Source of the DNA: Paracoccus salsus
Lineage (GTDB): Bacteria; Pseudomonadota; Alphaproteobacteria; Rhodobacterales; Rhodobacteraceae
Reading direction: 5' to 3'
Assembly: GCF_021556615.1 (NCBI RefSeq)
Contig: NZ_JAKGGD010000002.1
Location: forward strand, 496,001 to 560,000
DNA length: 64,000 nt
In this document: in pieces, positions 9,461 through 18,238 of the stretch
How positions within the stretch are numbered: position 1 is the first letter of the stretch
Layout: each line of letters opens with the position of its first letter
Translations under genes and position numbers: made by a program
Notes under the pieces: model-generated
Database searches by the model: none
Told to the model about the DNA's origin: nothing
The model's input: the letters and a program-made list of their open reading frames with translations, nothing else

Positions 9461-9697
9461 TCAGAACGCGCGGAACGTCATCGTCGTCAGCGTGCGGCTG
9501 ATATGGGGAATGTCGAACAGCCTGTCCGACAGGAACCGGCCGACATCCTCGTCCTCGGGGATATAGACCTTGGCCAGCAGATCGTAATCGCCCGAAGTCG
9601 AGTAAAGCTCGCTGACGACCTCGCGGTCATAGATCGCCTCGGCAACCTCGTAGGTCTTGCCGGGCTCGCAGCGGAACTGGACGAAGACTGGACGCAT
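9461..9697 (-). CDS. Stand-alone Lrp/AsnC ligand-binding (RAM) domain protein
   Basis: A 78-residue protein that is only the C-terminal alpha/beta RAM domain of Lrp/AsnC regulators, without a helix-turn-helix. It reads VFVQFRCEPGKTYEVAEAI, then TSGDYDLLAKVYIP, ending IPHISRTLTTMTFRAF. Such domains form dimers and decamers, bind small metabolites such as amino acids, and may modulate full-length Lrp paralogues. CTGACCTCCT-type DNA just upstream (AGGAGG on the coding strand) gives a strong ribosome-binding site. It lies between the MATE gene and the aminotransferase on the same strand, so co-transcription is plausible. Function beyond ligand binding is not shown by the sequence. Confidence 0.85.
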   Translation of the reverse strand: MRPVFVQFRCEPGKTYEVAEAIYDREVVSELYSTSGDYDLLAKVYIPEDEDVGRFLSDRLFDIPHISRTLTTMTFRAF

Positions 9698-9730
9698 CGC
9701 TGACCTCCTGAAGGAACTGCCGGGCGCAGG

Positions 9731-11104
9731 TTAGACCGGAGCCAGAGGCGCGGTCCAGTCCCCCCGCGCGTGACCGCGCCAGAACCGCACCAGCAGCAGG
9801 ACGGCAGCCACCGTCAGCCCGGCGACCAGGCCCAGCCACAATCCCGGCGCCCCCAAGCCCAGCGGGAACGCCAGGCCCCAGGCAATGGGCATCCCGATGA
9901 CCCAATAGCTGAACCCGGCGATCCACATCGGCACGCGGGTGTCGTGGACGCCGCGCAGCAGCCCCAGCGCCACGACCTGCATCGCATCGGTCAACTGGAA
10001 CAGGGCCGCATAGAACAGCAGCCCCGCACCGATGGCGACGATCTCCGCCGCCTGCGGATCGGCCGGGTCAAGATACATCCGCACCAGCGGCTCGGGAAGG
10101 ATCAGATACAATGCCATCGCCAGCACCGCAAAGCCAAGCGACAGGGCCATGACCGCCATGGCCGCATCGCGCATCCAGACCGGATCGCCCCTGCCCTTGG
10201 CCTGGCCGATCCGCACCGTTGCCGCGTTCGACAGCCCCAGATGCGCCATGAAGGTAATCGAGGTGATCTGAAGCGCGATGCCATGCGCAGCCAGCTCCTG
10301 CGTGCCGATCCAACCCATCATCAGGTTCGAGGCGACAAACAGCCCGCCCTCTGCCAGCATGGTGATGCCGATCGGCAGTCCCAGCCAGAAGATCTCTCGG
10401 AAGGCCGGCCAGTCGGGCCGCCAGAAGCGCTGGAACAGATGGAATTTCCGCGCCAGTGGCAACCAGGCTGCATAGAGGACCAGCATGGCCAGCTGCGTGA
10501 CCTGCACCGACAGGCTGGCGATCGCCGCGCCGCGCACGCCCAGTTCCGGTGCACCCAGATTGCCGAAGATGAAGACCCAGTTCATCGCGACATTCAGCGG
10601 CAGCCCAGCCAGCGTGACCCACATGACGACCTGCGTCCGCTCAAGCGCGGCCAGATAGGAATTCAGCGTCAGACCGGCCAGCATCGGCAGCAACCCCCAG
10701 CCGGCGATCCGCAGATAGTCCTGGGACAGTTCGGATATCAGCGCCGTCTGCCCCAGCGCCAGCAATATCCCCTCGGACCACCACATCAGCGGCATCATCA
10801 GGATCGAGAAGAGCCCTGACAGCCACAGCGCCATGCGGGTTCCACGCCGGACTTCGGTTTCGTCGCCACGCGCCATGGCGGTCGCGATCAACCCCATCAC
10901 GCCAGTCCCGAAGCCCATGCCCAGGAAAAACAGGATGATCAGGAACGAGGTCGCGATCACCAGCGCCGCCAGCTGCTCGACCCCGAACCAGCCGACCATG
11001 ACCGTGTCGCTGACCCCTATGGCCATGCGCGCCAGGTGGCTGCCAATCAGCGGCAAGCCCAACGACAGCGTCGCGGCGACATGGGGAGCATAGCGTCCAA
11101 GCAT
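9731..11104 (-). CDS. MATE family multidrug/toxin exporter
   Basis: A 457-residue inner-membrane antiporter with about 12 hydrophobic segments, typical of NorM-type MATE proteins that export cationic drugs using Na+ or H+ gradients. Family marks are PLIGSHLARMAIGVSDTVMVGWFG near the N-terminus, GLPLNVAMNWVFIFG, MAHLGLSNAATVRIGQAKGRGD at the start of the second half, and TRVPMWIAGFSYWVIGMPIAW. The frame stays open to an ATG at 11251, but the 49 extra residues are charged and unlike the family. The ATG at 11104 (MLGRYAPHVAATLSLGLPL) gives the usual length and is preferred. Divergent from pyrB. Confidence 0.92.
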   Translation of the reverse strand: MLGRYAPHVAATLSLGLPLIGSHLARMAIGVSDTVMVGWFGVEQLAALVIATSFLIILFFLGMGFGTGVMGLIATAMARGDETEVRRGTRMALWLSGLFSILMMPLMWWSEGILLALGQTALISELSQDYLRIAGWGLLPMLAGLTLNSYLAALERTQVVMWVTLAGLPLNVAMNWVFIFGNLGAPELGVRGAAIASLSVQVTQLAMLVLYAAWLPLARKFHLFQRFWRPDWPAFREIFWLGLPIGITMLAEGGLFVASNLMMGWIGTQELAAHGIALQITSITFMAHLGLSNAATVRIGQAKGRGDPVWMRDAAMAVMALSLGFAVLAMALYLILPEPLVRMYLDPADPQAAEIVAIGAGLLFYAALFQLTDAMQVVALGLLRGVHDTRVPMWIAGFSYWVIGMPIAWGLAFPLGLGAPGLWLGLVAGLTVAAVLLLVRFWRGHARGDWTAPLAPV

Positions 11105-11292
11105 GCCTATCGCATATCCTTGGGCGCGATTCTCGGCAATCTCCGGATTTGCATCCTGTGCAGAAACCTGCCTCCCGGTCTTCTTGAAAATCCCTCGCGG
11201 GCCGAGCGTTCGGAGCGGGCGCGCGGGCCGGCTTGCCGCATGCCCGCCCATCTGCGATAGAGAAGCGACCGCGATCCTGCCAGAGGCCGACC

Positions 11293-12255
11293 ATGACCTT
11301 CCGCGCCCGCCATCTTCTGGGCATCGACCATCTCGCGCCGGCGGAAATTACCACATTGCTGGATCTGGCCGAGGACTATGTCGCACTGAACCGCCGCACG
11401 GTGAAACACTCGGACGCGCTGGCGGGCATGACCCTGATCAACATGTTCTTCGAGAACTCGACCCGCACCCAGGCCAGTTTCGAACTGGCGGGCAAGCGGC
11501 TGGGAGCCGATGTCATGAACATGGCGGTCTCGCATTCGTCGGTGAAGAAAGGCGAGACACTGATCGACACGGCGCTGACGCTGAACGCGATGCAGCCCGA
11601 CCTGCTGGTGGTCCGGCACCCGAGCTCGGGGGCGGTGAAGCTTTTGGCCGAAAAGGTCAACTGCGCCGTCATCAACGCCGGTGACGGACGGCACGAACAC
11701 CCGACCCAGGCGCTGCTGGACGCGCTGACGATCCGACGCGCACGCGGGCGGCTGCACCGGTTGACGATCGCGATCTGCGGTGACATCGCCCATTCTCGCG
11801 TCGCGCGCTCGAACCTGATCCTGCTGGGAAAGATGGAGAACCGCATCCGCCTGATCGGCCCGGCCACGCTGATGCCCGCGGGCGTCGCGGAGATGGGGGT
11901 CGAGCTTTACGAAGACATGCGTGAGGGTCTGAAAGGCGCGGACGTGGTGATGATGCTGCGGCTTCAGCGCGAACGGATGGATGGCGGCTTCATTCCGTCC
12001 GAGCGCGAATACTATCACCGCTGGGGGCTGGATGCCGAAAAGCTGGCACTGGCCGCACCCGACGCCATAGTCATGCATCCCGGCCCGATGAATCGTGGGG
12101 TCGAGATCGACGGAACCATCGCCGACGACATCAATCGCAGCGTCATCCAGGACCAGGTCGAAATGGGCGTGGCCGTCCGCATGGCCGCGCTTGACCTGCT
12201 GGCGCGAAACCTGCGCGCCGAACGGGGCCGCGCGGCGGCGGGGGTGATGGTGTGA
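11293..12255 (+). CDS. pyrB: Aspartate carbamoyltransferase catalytic subunit
   Basis: A 320-residue enzyme condensing carbamoyl phosphate with aspartate, the first committed step of pyrimidine synthesis. STRT at 56-59 binds carbamoyl phosphate, followed by [30 protein letters not shown] and [11 protein letters not shown]. The start at 11293 has AGAGG six bases upstream; an in-frame ATG at 11233 would add 20 unrelated residues. The stop overlaps the GTG start of the next gene (GTGA), so the two are translationally coupled. No regulatory subunit (PyrI) is present. This fits the class of ATCases that assemble with a dihydroorotase-like partner. Confidence 0.97.
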   Translation: MTFRARHLLGIDHLAPAEITTLLDLAEDYVALNRRTVKHSDALAGMTLINMFFENSTRTQASFELAGKRLGADVMNMAVSHSSVKKGETLIDTALTLNAMQPDLLVVRHPSSGAVKLLAEKVNCAVINAGDGRHEHPTQALLDALTIRRARGRLHRLTIAICGDIAHSRVARSNLILLGKMENRIRLIGPATLMPAGVAEMGVELYEDMREGLKGADVVMMLRLQRERMDGGFIPSEREYYHRWGLDAEKLALAAPDAIVMHPGPMNRGVEIDGTIADDINRSVIQDQVEMGVAVRMAALDLLARNLRAERGRAAAGVMV

Positions 12256-13535
12256 GCACCCTTGTCCTGGCCAACGCACGCCTGATCGATCCCGAGGCGC
12301 AGACCGACAGGCCCGGCAGCCTGCTGGTCCGTGACGGGCGCATCGCAGGAACGGGCGCCATCGAAGAGGCCCCCCCCGACGGCGCGACGGTCATCGATTG
12401 CGGCGGACATGCCCTGGCGCCGGGGCTTGTCGACTGGGGGGTGAAGATCGGCGAACCGGGCGAACGGCACAAGGAAAGCTTCCGCAGCGCCGGGCGGGCC
12501 GCCGCCGCCGGAGGCGTGACCACGCTGATCGCGCGCCCCGACACCTCGCCGCCGATCGACACGCCGGAATCGCTGGAATTCGTCACCCGCCGCGCCGCCG
12601 ATTCGCCGGTCAATATCCGCCACATGGCAGCGCTGACCAAGGCCCGCGAAGGACGCGAGATGGTCGAGATCGGGTTTCTCAACGATCTTGGCGCGATGGC
12701 CTTCACCGATGGTGTGCGGGTCGTCACCGACACCAAGGTGCTGTCTCGGGCAATGACCTATGCGCGCGGGCTGGACGCGCTGATCGTGGGCCACCCGCAG
12801 GATGCCGGGCTGTCGAAAGGCGCCGCCGCCACCTCTGGCAAGTTCGCCTCGCTCTACGGCCTCCCCGCCGTGTCGCCGATGGCCGAGGTGATGGGGCTGG
12901 ACCGCGACCTGTCCCTGGTGGCGATGACCCGCTGCCGGTGGCATGCCGACCAGATCACCACCGCGGACGCCCTGCCCGCCCTCGTCCGGGCCCGTGAGGC
13001 TGGGCTGGACGTGACCGCCGGAATCGCGATCCACCACCTGACGCTGAACGAATTCGATATCGGCGACTACCGGACCTTCTTCCGTTTCACGCCACCGCTG
13101 CGCTCCGAGGACGACCGGCAGGCGATGGTGCAGGCCGTGGCGGACGGACTGATCGACGTGATCGCCAGCTTCCACACGCCGCAGGACGAGGAATCCAAGC
13201 GTCTGCCCTTCGAGGCGGCGGCCCCCGGTGCTGTCGGGCTGCAGACGCTGCTGCCGGCCGCGCTTCGTCTTTATCACCAGGGCGGGTTGTCGCTGCCGCA
13301 GCTATGGCGGGCGCTGGCGCTGAACCCGGCCCGGCGGCTGGGACTGCCCGCCGGCCGGCTGACCAGGGGCGCGCCCGCGGATCTGGTTCTGTTCGATCCT
13401 GATGCGCCCTTCCTCCTGGACCGCTTTTCGCTGCTTTCCAAATCCAAGAACACGCCGTTCGACGGTGCCCGGATGCAAGGCCGCGTGCTGGGGACCTGGA
13501 GGGCGGGGCAGCGAGTCTTCGGAGCGGACGCATGA
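12252..13535 (+). CDS. Dihydroorotase-like subunit lacking metal ligands (PyrC'/PyrX type)
   Basis: A 427-residue amidohydrolase of the dihydroorotase family, starting at a GTG that overlaps pyrB. The overall fold is clear: [33 protein letters not shown], and the C-terminal [22 protein letters not shown]. The metal-binding motif that should follow PGLVD as HxH is instead WGVK, with Gly63 and Lys65 at the histidine positions. The DHAPH segment reads SFHTPQDE. It is therefore probably not an active dihydroorotase. In Pseudomonas a similar inactive PyrC' is required structurally for PyrB; I infer the same role here. Stop and start codons overlap plsY by 4 bp (ATGA). Confidence 0.88.
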   Translation: MSTLVLANARLIDPEAQTDRPGSLLVRDGRIAGTGAIEEAPPDGATVIDCGGHALAPGLVDWGVKIGEPGERHKESFRSAGRAAAAGGVTTLIARPDTSPPIDTPESLEFVTRRAADSPVNIRHMAALTKAREGREMVEIGFLNDLGAMAFTDGVRVVTDTKVLSRAMTYARGLDALIVGHPQDAGLSKGAAATSGKFASLYGLPAVSPMAEVMGLDRDLSLVAMTRCRWHADQITTADALPALVRAREAGLDVTAGIAIHHLTLNEFDIGDYRTFFRFTPPLRSEDDRQAMVQAVADGLIDVIASFHTPQDEESKRLPFEAAAPGAVGLQTLLPAALRLYHQGGLSLPQLWRALALNPARRLGLPAGRLTRGAPADLVLFDPDAPFLLDRFSLLSKSKNTPFDGARMQGRVLGTWRAGQRVFGADA

Positions 13536-14116
13536 CCCTGATCCTGTGGAGCATTCTCGGCTATCTGCTCGGCTCGATCCCGTTCGGCCTGGCGATCGCA
13601 CGCGCGCTGGGGTTGGGCGATCTGCGCAAGATAGGATCGGGCAATATCGGAGCCACGAACGTGCTGCGAACCGGCAACAGGCCCGCGGCCCTGGCCACGC
13701 TGCTTCTGGATTCCGGCAAGGGTGCCATCGCCGTGCTGATGGCCCGCCATTTCGGCGGCGAGACGGCGGCGTTTCTTGCAGGCGGGGCCGCGTTTCTCGG
13801 CCATTGCTTCCCTGTCTGGCTGGGCTTCAAGGGCGGCAAGGGTGTCGCCACCTTCCTCGGCACGCTGATTGCCCTGCACTGGCCGCTGGGGCTGATCGCC
13901 TGCGCGATCTGGGCGCTGAGCGCCGCGATCGCGCGGATCAGCAGCCTCAGCGCGCTGCTGGCGGCGGCACTGTCGCCGGTCTTCGCCTGGGCGATGGGGC
14001 GCAACGACCTGATCCTGGTCGCGATGTTCATGGCCGTGCTGATCTTCATTCGCCACAAGGCCAATATTGCCCGTCTCCTGGACGGGACCGAGCCGCGGAT
14101 CGGCGGCAAACGCTAG
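13532..14116 (+). CDS. plsY: Glycerol-3-phosphate acyltransferase PlsY
   Basis: A 194-residue polytopic inner-membrane enzyme that transfers an acyl group from acyl-phosphate to sn-glycerol-3-phosphate, the first step of phosphatidic acid synthesis. The three PlsY motifs are visible: GYLLGSIPFGLAIAR at the N-terminus, GSGNIGATNVLRT, and the central GHCFPVWLGFKGGKGVATFLG. About five hydrophobic segments are present. Translational overlap with the preceding dihydroorotase-like gene makes pyrB - pyrX - plsY one operon, an order I know from Rhodobacteraceae. It converges with the small membrane protein on the opposite strand with a 1-bp gap. Confidence 0.97.
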   Translation: MTLILWSILGYLLGSIPFGLAIARALGLGDLRKIGSGNIGATNVLRTGNRPAALATLLLDSGKGAIAVLMARHFGGETAAFLAGGAAFLGHCFPVWLGFKGGKGVATFLGTLIALHWPLGLIACAIWALSAAIARISSLSALLAAALSPVFAWAMGRNDLILVAMFMAVLIFIRHKANIARLLDGTEPRIGGKR

Positions 14117-14117
14117 A

Positions 14118-14507
14118 TCAGCGTTCCGCCACCAGCTTGCGCGCGCCCATGCGCGCTGGGGCGACGCCCTCGGGCGAGCCGGTTTCCTCACGCGACGGGG
14201 TGGCCGAAAGGGGTCGCGGCGTCGGACCGGGGGACGGCGAAGCCGTCGCGCCGCCGCCCTGCGCCGCAATACGCCGCAACATCTCGGCACCGTGCCGCAC
14301 CGAGATGGAGATCGAGATCACCGCCATGCACGCACCCGCCAGCAGGATCAGCAGCACGGCCCCCAGAAGCCCGACATAGATCGGCAGAGGCGGAGTGCCC
14401 TCGGCCTGCCTGACCAGCGCGAACACGGCCGCGCCAAGCGCGACCAGCCCGATCAGGAAGACCGCTCCGACCAGCCGCTGCACCCATGTCATCAGATCAC
14501 CCCGCAT
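14118..14507 (-). CDS. Small membrane protein of unknown function, two TM segments
   Basis: About 129 residues. Two strong hydrophobic segments lie in the N-terminal half (WVQRLVGAVFLIGLVALGAA and IYVGLLGAVLLILLAGACMA). They are followed by an amphipathic stretch (SVRHGAEMLRRIAAQ) and a Pro/Ser/Thr-rich, low-complexity tail. I do not recognise a family. The start at 14507 has a G-rich ribosome-binding site. ATGs at 14543 (12 residues longer) and 14492 are alternatives. It is downstream of gshA on the same strand but separated from it by a hairpin terminator. Likely an inner-membrane protein, function unknown. Confidence 0.6.
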   Translation of the reverse strand: MRGDLMTWVQRLVGAVFLIGLVALGAAVFALVRQAEGTPPLPIYVGLLGAVLLILLAGACMAVISISISVRHGAEMLRRIAAQGGGATASPSPGPTPRPLSATPSREETGSPEGVAPARMGARKLVAER

Positions 14508-14652
14508 CGCATGCCCCCGTTTCAGCCCTTCATCGGGTGCCATCGGATGCCGGGCAATTCAACCCGCTGCGTCCCGCCGACGGCTCACCTTGTTGTGCGC
14601 CCGAGCGGGCCCTGGCGGTGACGGCATTGGCCCCAAGATATGCTCGGGGGGT

Positions 14653-14675
14653 CCGGGGGGCAGACAGCCCCCCGG
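14653..14675 (-). terminator. GC-rich hairpin, candidate gshA terminator
   Basis: Perfect 9-bp inverted repeat CCGGGGGGC / GCCCCCCGG around the 5-base loop AGACA, 17 bp past the gshA stop codon. No T-run follows, as is common in GC-rich alphaproteobacteria. It probably separates gshA from the small membrane gene downstream. Confidence 0.6.
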
Positions 14676-14691
14676 CCATCGCGGGACGCAA

Positions 14692-16062
14692 TCAATAGGA
14701 ATATTCGGCATAGATGCGTGACAGATCGCCCTGCCAGTCGCCGTGATAGCGCTCCAGCAACTCGTCGGCCGGCACCTTGCCGCTATCCACGCTTTCCTTC
14801 AGCGCGTTCAGGAAATGGGTCTCGTCCGGCACCAGCCCGCCAGCGCCCGGGAAGGCGCGATTCTTCAAGCCCTGCTCGGCGATCGCCAGCACCTCTCGCG
14901 CCAGGTCGTGCAGCCGGATGCCACCAGCCTCGCCCTGCAATGCGTCGCGACCGGCGGCCGCCCTCAACCCTTCGCGGGTTTCGTGGTCCCAGCCCTTCAC
15001 CAGGTCCCACGCAGCGTCCAGCGCGTCCTGGTCATAGGTCAGGCCGACCCACAGCGCCGGCAGCGCGCACAGCCTGCGCCACGGGCCGCCATCGGCACCG
15101 CGCATCTCGATGAACTTCTTGACCCGCGCCTCGGGAAAAACCGTGGTCAGGTGATCGGCCCAGTCGGACAGCGTCGGCACCTCGCCCGGCAGTGCAGGCA
15201 ACCGGCCGTCAAGAAAATCCCGGAACGACTGGCCAAGCGCGTCGATGTAGCGGCCGTCGCGATAGACGAAATACATCGGCACGTTCAGCACGTAATCGAC
15301 CCACGCGTCGTAGCCAAAGCCGTCCTCGAACACGAAGGGCAACATCCCGGTCCGCGCCTCGTCCAGATTCTGCCAGATATGGGCACGCCAGCTCTTCATG
15401 CCGTTCGGCTTGCCGTCCAGAAACGGCGAGTTTGCGAACAGTGCCGTCGCCACCGGTTGCAGCGCCAACGCCACCCGAAGCTTCTGGACCATATCGGCCT
15501 CGCTCGCGTAATCCAGGTTCACCTGGACCGTGCAGGTGCGATACATCATCTGCTGGCCCAGGGTGCCGACGCGCGACATGTAATCCGTCATCAGCCGATA
15601 GCGTCCCTTCGGCATCATCGGCATCTGGTCCTGCGACCAGATCGGCGCGGCGCCAAGGCCGATGAACCCTGCTCCGATCCGGTCGGCCACGGCCTTCACC
15701 TCGGACAGGTGCTGATTCACCTCGTCGCAGGTCTGGTGGATCGTCTCGAGAGGCGCCCCCGAAAGCTCCAGCTGCCCGCCCGGTTCAAGGCTGACATTCG
15801 CGCCGTCGCGTTCCAGCCCGATGATCTTGTCCTGTTCCAGCACCGGCGACCAGCCAAAGCGTTCCTGCAGCCCGGTCAGCATCGCCGTGATCGAACAGTC
15901 GCCCTCATAGGGCAAGGGCAGTTTCTGCGCCTTGGAGTATCCGAACTTCTCGTGCTCGGTTCCGATCCGCCACGCATCGCGCGGCTTTTCGCCCGAGGCG
16001 ATGTAGTCGGCCAGCTGATCGCGGCTTTCGATCGGGCCTCCGCCCTGCTGCGGGATGGACAT
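14692..16062 (-). CDS. gshA: Glutamate--cysteine ligase, plant/alphaproteobacterial type
   Basis: A 456-residue ATP-dependent ligase forming gamma-glutamylcysteine, the first step of glutathione synthesis. It belongs to the GCS2 (plant-like) family: RIGTEHEKFGY near the N-terminus, SLEPGGQLELSGAPL (substrate and metal binding), MMPKGRYRLMTDYMSRVGTLG, the MYRTCTVQVNLDYASE segment and the MRGADGGPWRRLCALPALWVGL block. The start at 16062 (MSIPQQGGGPIESRDQL) has AAAGG nine bases upstream and gives the standard family length. The ATG at 16125 would add 21 unrelated residues. gshB is not in the window. It is the distal gene of a same-strand run with moaE, moaD and pgsA. Confidence 0.96.
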   Translation of the reverse strand: MSIPQQGGGPIESRDQLADYIASGEKPRDAWRIGTEHEKFGYSKAQKLPLPYEGDCSITAMLTGLQERFGWSPVLEQDKIIGLERDGANVSLEPGGQLELSGAPLETIHQTCDEVNQHLSEVKAVADRIGAGFIGLGAAPIWSQDQMPMMPKGRYRLMTDYMSRVGTLGQQMMYRTCTVQVNLDYASEADMVQKLRVALALQPVATALFANSPFLDGKPNGMKSWRAHIWQNLDEARTGMLPFVFEDGFGYDAWVDYVLNVPMYFVYRDGRYIDALGQSFRDFLDGRLPALPGEVPTLSDWADHLTTVFPEARVKKFIEMRGADGGPWRRLCALPALWVGLTYDQDALDAAWDLVKGWDHETREGLRAAAGRDALQGEAGGIRLHDLAREVLAIAEQGLKNRAFPGAGGLVPDETHFLNALKESVDSGKVPADELLERYHGDWQGDLSRIYAEYSY

Positions 16063-16131
16063 GGGTGGCGGCCTTTCACGAATTGACGGTCGGTCACAGG
16101 TGGCAACAGGCGCCGCGCAAGTCAACCCGAC

Positions 16132-16638
16132 TCAGCCCGGCCTCCGCCAAACGGTGCGGACCGCATCCGGCTGGTCCGCGACATGCGCCAGCGCGGTCGA
16201 GACCGCGCCCATGTCAAGCCCTGGCAGGGCGGTGAAGGCATGGGCCAGCGCCTCGGCGCCCGCCGCATCGACGGGGATCAGCAAGGCCTCGCCCGTGGCA
16301 TTCCCGAGGCGCCAATGGCCGTGGCCGCGCAGGCGCAGCAGACGGATCTCGGAAAGGTCGCGCAGCGCAATCTCGCCGCCCGGACTCTCCGCGCCATAAT
16401 AGCGGACAGCGCCCTCGACCACCTCGACGACGCCGGGCGCATCGACCTGGCGCCGGAAGGGAAGCCGTCGCCATGCGCCGATCAGCAGCGCCGTGCCGAC
16501 CAGGCTCACCAGCCCGCCAAGCGCCGCGAAGAACCAGCCGCCGCGCAGCACAAGCCAGCCGCCGGACAGGACGACCGCGCAGGCCACCAGAATCTCGGAC
16601 CAGCGCGCGGCAAGGGCGCGCAATTCGGGACGGATCAT
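16132..16638 (-). CDS. Conserved-looking membrane protein of unknown function, two TM segments
   Basis: About 168 residues. Two adjacent hydrophobic segments (ILVACAVVLSGGWLVLR and GWFFAALGGLVSLVGTALLIG) are followed by a soluble domain of roughly 105 residues rich in beta-strand-like sequence (GVVEVVEGAVRYYG, IALRDLSEIRLLRLRG, HWRLGNATGEALLIP). This resembles small PH-like or bPH2-type membrane proteins, but I cannot assign a family with confidence. The start at 16638 (MIRPELRALAARWSEI) is chosen on composition; a GTG at 16677 is the other option. It lies between moaE and gshA on the same strand, 69 bp from gshA, and may be co-transcribed. Confidence 0.65.
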   Translation of the reverse strand: MIRPELRALAARWSEILVACAVVLSGGWLVLRGGWFFAALGGLVSLVGTALLIGAWRRLPFRRQVDAPGVVEVVEGAVRYYGAESPGGEIALRDLSEIRLLRLRGHGHWRLGNATGEALLIPVDAAGAEALAHAFTALPGLDMGAVSTALAHVADQPDAVRTVWRRPG

Positions 16639-16729
16639 GGCGCGCGCCCATGCTGGCGAGCCGGCCAGCTCAGCCACGCCCGGCGTGCAGCGGATCCGTG
16701 GAACGGCATGATTCGGGCGCGGAAAGCGG

Positions 16730-17179
16730 TCACCAGCGCGACAACGCGGTCTCGTCGCTGGCCTTGGCGTCCACCCAGCACGCGGTTCCGTCCCGGCCGA
16801 TCTCGCGCTTCCAGAAGGGTGCGCGGGACTTCAGCCAGTCCATCAGGTAATCTGCCGCATCGAAGGCGGCGCGGCGGTGACGGGCGGCGGTCGCGACCAT
16901 CATGATCGGTTCTCCTACCGCCAGCCGCCCGTGGCGGTGCACGATCCGCCAGTCGGCCAGGCCGAAGCGGGATGCCGCCTGCTGGCCGTAATCGTTCAGC
17001 GCGCGCTCGGTCATGCCCGGGTAATGCTCGATCTCGAGCGCGGCCATCCGGCCGCTGTCGTCGCGCACGACGCCGGTGAACGTGACGACGGCTCCGGCGC
17101 CGGTTCCGAAACCCGCAAGCTCGGTCGCAAGATCGAAACCGGCAGACTGGACCCGCGCGCGCATGATCGGAGACGTCAT
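16730..17179 (-). CDS. moaE: Molybdopterin synthase catalytic subunit
   Basis: A 149-residue subunit that converts cyclic pyranopterin monophosphate to molybdopterin with sulfur carried by MoaD. Family marks are GAVVTFTGVVRDDSG, LEIEHYPGMTERAL, WRIVHRHGRLAVGEPIMMVATAARHRRAAFDAADYLMD (quoted here only as a region, residues about 72-108), then APFWKREI with the catalytic lysine segment. It begins 3 bp after the moaD stop, as expected for the heterotetrameric synthase. The C-terminus (ACWVDAKASDE) is complete. Confidence 0.96.
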   Translation of the reverse strand: MTSPIMRARVQSAGFDLATELAGFGTGAGAVVTFTGVVRDDSGRMAALEIEHYPGMTERALNDYGQQAASRFGLADWRIVHRHGRLAVGEPIMMVATAARHRRAAFDAADYLMDWLKSRAPFWKREIGRDGTACWVDAKASDETALSRW

Positions 17180-17182
17180 GGA

Positions 17183-17434
17183 TCAGCCGCCGGTCATCGG
17201 CGGAAAGAACGCGACCTCGCGGACCCCGTCCAGCGCTGCGTCGAGTTCGCTCAACTGCTGGTCCAGGGCGCAACGCACGGCGCCCAGATCGGCGAAGGCG
17301 GCGGCATGCCAGTCGTCGCGCGCCGCCAGTTCGGCGATCAGGTCGCGGACCGTCCTGGCCGAGGTCTCGACCTGTTCGCGCGGGGTTCCGATACGCTCGC
17401 GCAGCCAGGCGAAATAAAGCACGTCAATCGTCAT
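17183..17434 (-). CDS. moaD: Molybdopterin synthase sulfur carrier subunit
   Basis: An 83-residue ubiquitin-fold protein whose C-terminal Gly-Gly (FFPPMTGG) is adenylated and thiocarboxylated to deliver sulfur to MoaE. It has the expected VLYFAWLRERIG opening, a RTVRDLIAEL helix, and VREVAFFPPMTGG at the end. The ATG lies inside the 3' end of pgsA (11-bp overlap), so pgsA, moaD and moaE are translationally linked. This pgsA-moaD-moaE order is familiar from Rhodobacterales. Confidence 0.95.
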   Translation of the reverse strand: MTIDVLYFAWLRERIGTPREQVETSARTVRDLIAELAARDDWHAAAFADLGAVRCALDQQLSELDAALDGVREVAFFPPMTGG

Positions 17435-18056
17435 CGGCAGGTTCCCGCAGATAGGGCAGCGCCTTGACGAAATAGTCCCAGCCGGTCCAGCCGGTCAACG
17501 CCGCCGCAATCCAGATCAATGCCAGCCCCGCCTGGTTGGCCATATCCGACCAGCTGTCGGACCAGGGCAGCTGTCCCTCGCCCACCAGCGGCGCGCGGCC
17601 ATGTTCGACATAGGCCAGGCCCGTGCCCAGAAACAGCACGGCGATGGCGACCATCTGCAAGGTCGTCTTCCACTTGGCCAGCTTCGTGACCTTCAGAAGC
17701 CTGGCATCGGCGCCCAGGAATTCACGCAGGCCCGAAACGAAAACCTCGCGGAACAGGATGACTGCGACCGGCAGGATCAGCCAGGGATTCATGCCCGAAT
17801 ATCCGGTGATGACGACGATCGCGATGACCACCATGGCCTTGTCCGCGATCGGGTCCATGGCCGCACCGAAGCGGCTTTCCTGATGCCAGGCACGGGCCAG
17901 ATAGCCATCGAACCAGTCTGTGATCGCCGCCACCAGGAACAGTGCCAGCGCCGCCCAATCCGCCCATGGGCGATGAAAATACAGGAACATCAGCGGCACG
18001 CCGGGCGCCGCGATCAGCCGAAGCATGGTGAGGATATTGGGAACGGACCAGCGCAT
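17424..18056 (-). CDS. pgsA: CDP-diacylglycerol--glycerol-3-phosphate 3-phosphatidyltransferase
   Basis: A 210-residue inner-membrane enzyme making phosphatidylglycerol phosphate. The CDP-alcohol phosphatidyltransferase signature DG-x2-AR-x8-G-x3-D-x3-D is seen as DGYLARAWHQESRFGAAMD followed by PIADK. The N-terminus (RWSVPNILTMLRLIAAPGVP) is characteristic of PgsA. About five or six hydrophobic segments are present. First gene of the pgsA-moaD-moaE run. The uvrC gene commonly found upstream is also present on the same strand, about 0.7 kb away, with one small gene between. Confidence 0.96.
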   Translation of the reverse strand: MRWSVPNILTMLRLIAAPGVPLMFLYFHRPWADWAALALFLVAAITDWFDGYLARAWHQESRFGAAMDPIADKAMVVIAIVVITGYSGMNPWLILPVAVILFREVFVSGLREFLGADARLLKVTKLAKWKTTLQMVAIAVLFLGTGLAYVEHGRAPLVGEGQLPWSDSWSDMANQAGLALIWIAAALTGWTGWDYFVKALPYLREPADDD

Positions 18057-18210
18057 CGCCGCAACCTAATCCCTGCCGCATCGGTTGGAAAGAGGCGGCA
18101 AGGGTCCTGGCGCGTGCGCGGCGACGGACCAGGCAATCTGGATGACGTTCAGGGCGACGGCGGCGGGGCAATGCAGAAGAAGACCATGGCCAGTGCGGCG
18201 CAGGGCCTGG

Positions 18211-18230
18211 CGATGCCCCGCCAGGCATCG
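18211..18230 (-). terminator. Hairpin downstream of the small OB-fold-like gene
   Basis: Seven-base perfect arms CGATGCC / GGCATCG around CCGCCA, about 8 bp past the stop of the gene ending at 18239. No T-run. It may end that transcript before pgsA. Confidence 0.4.
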
Positions 18231-18238
18231 CAGGGGGA

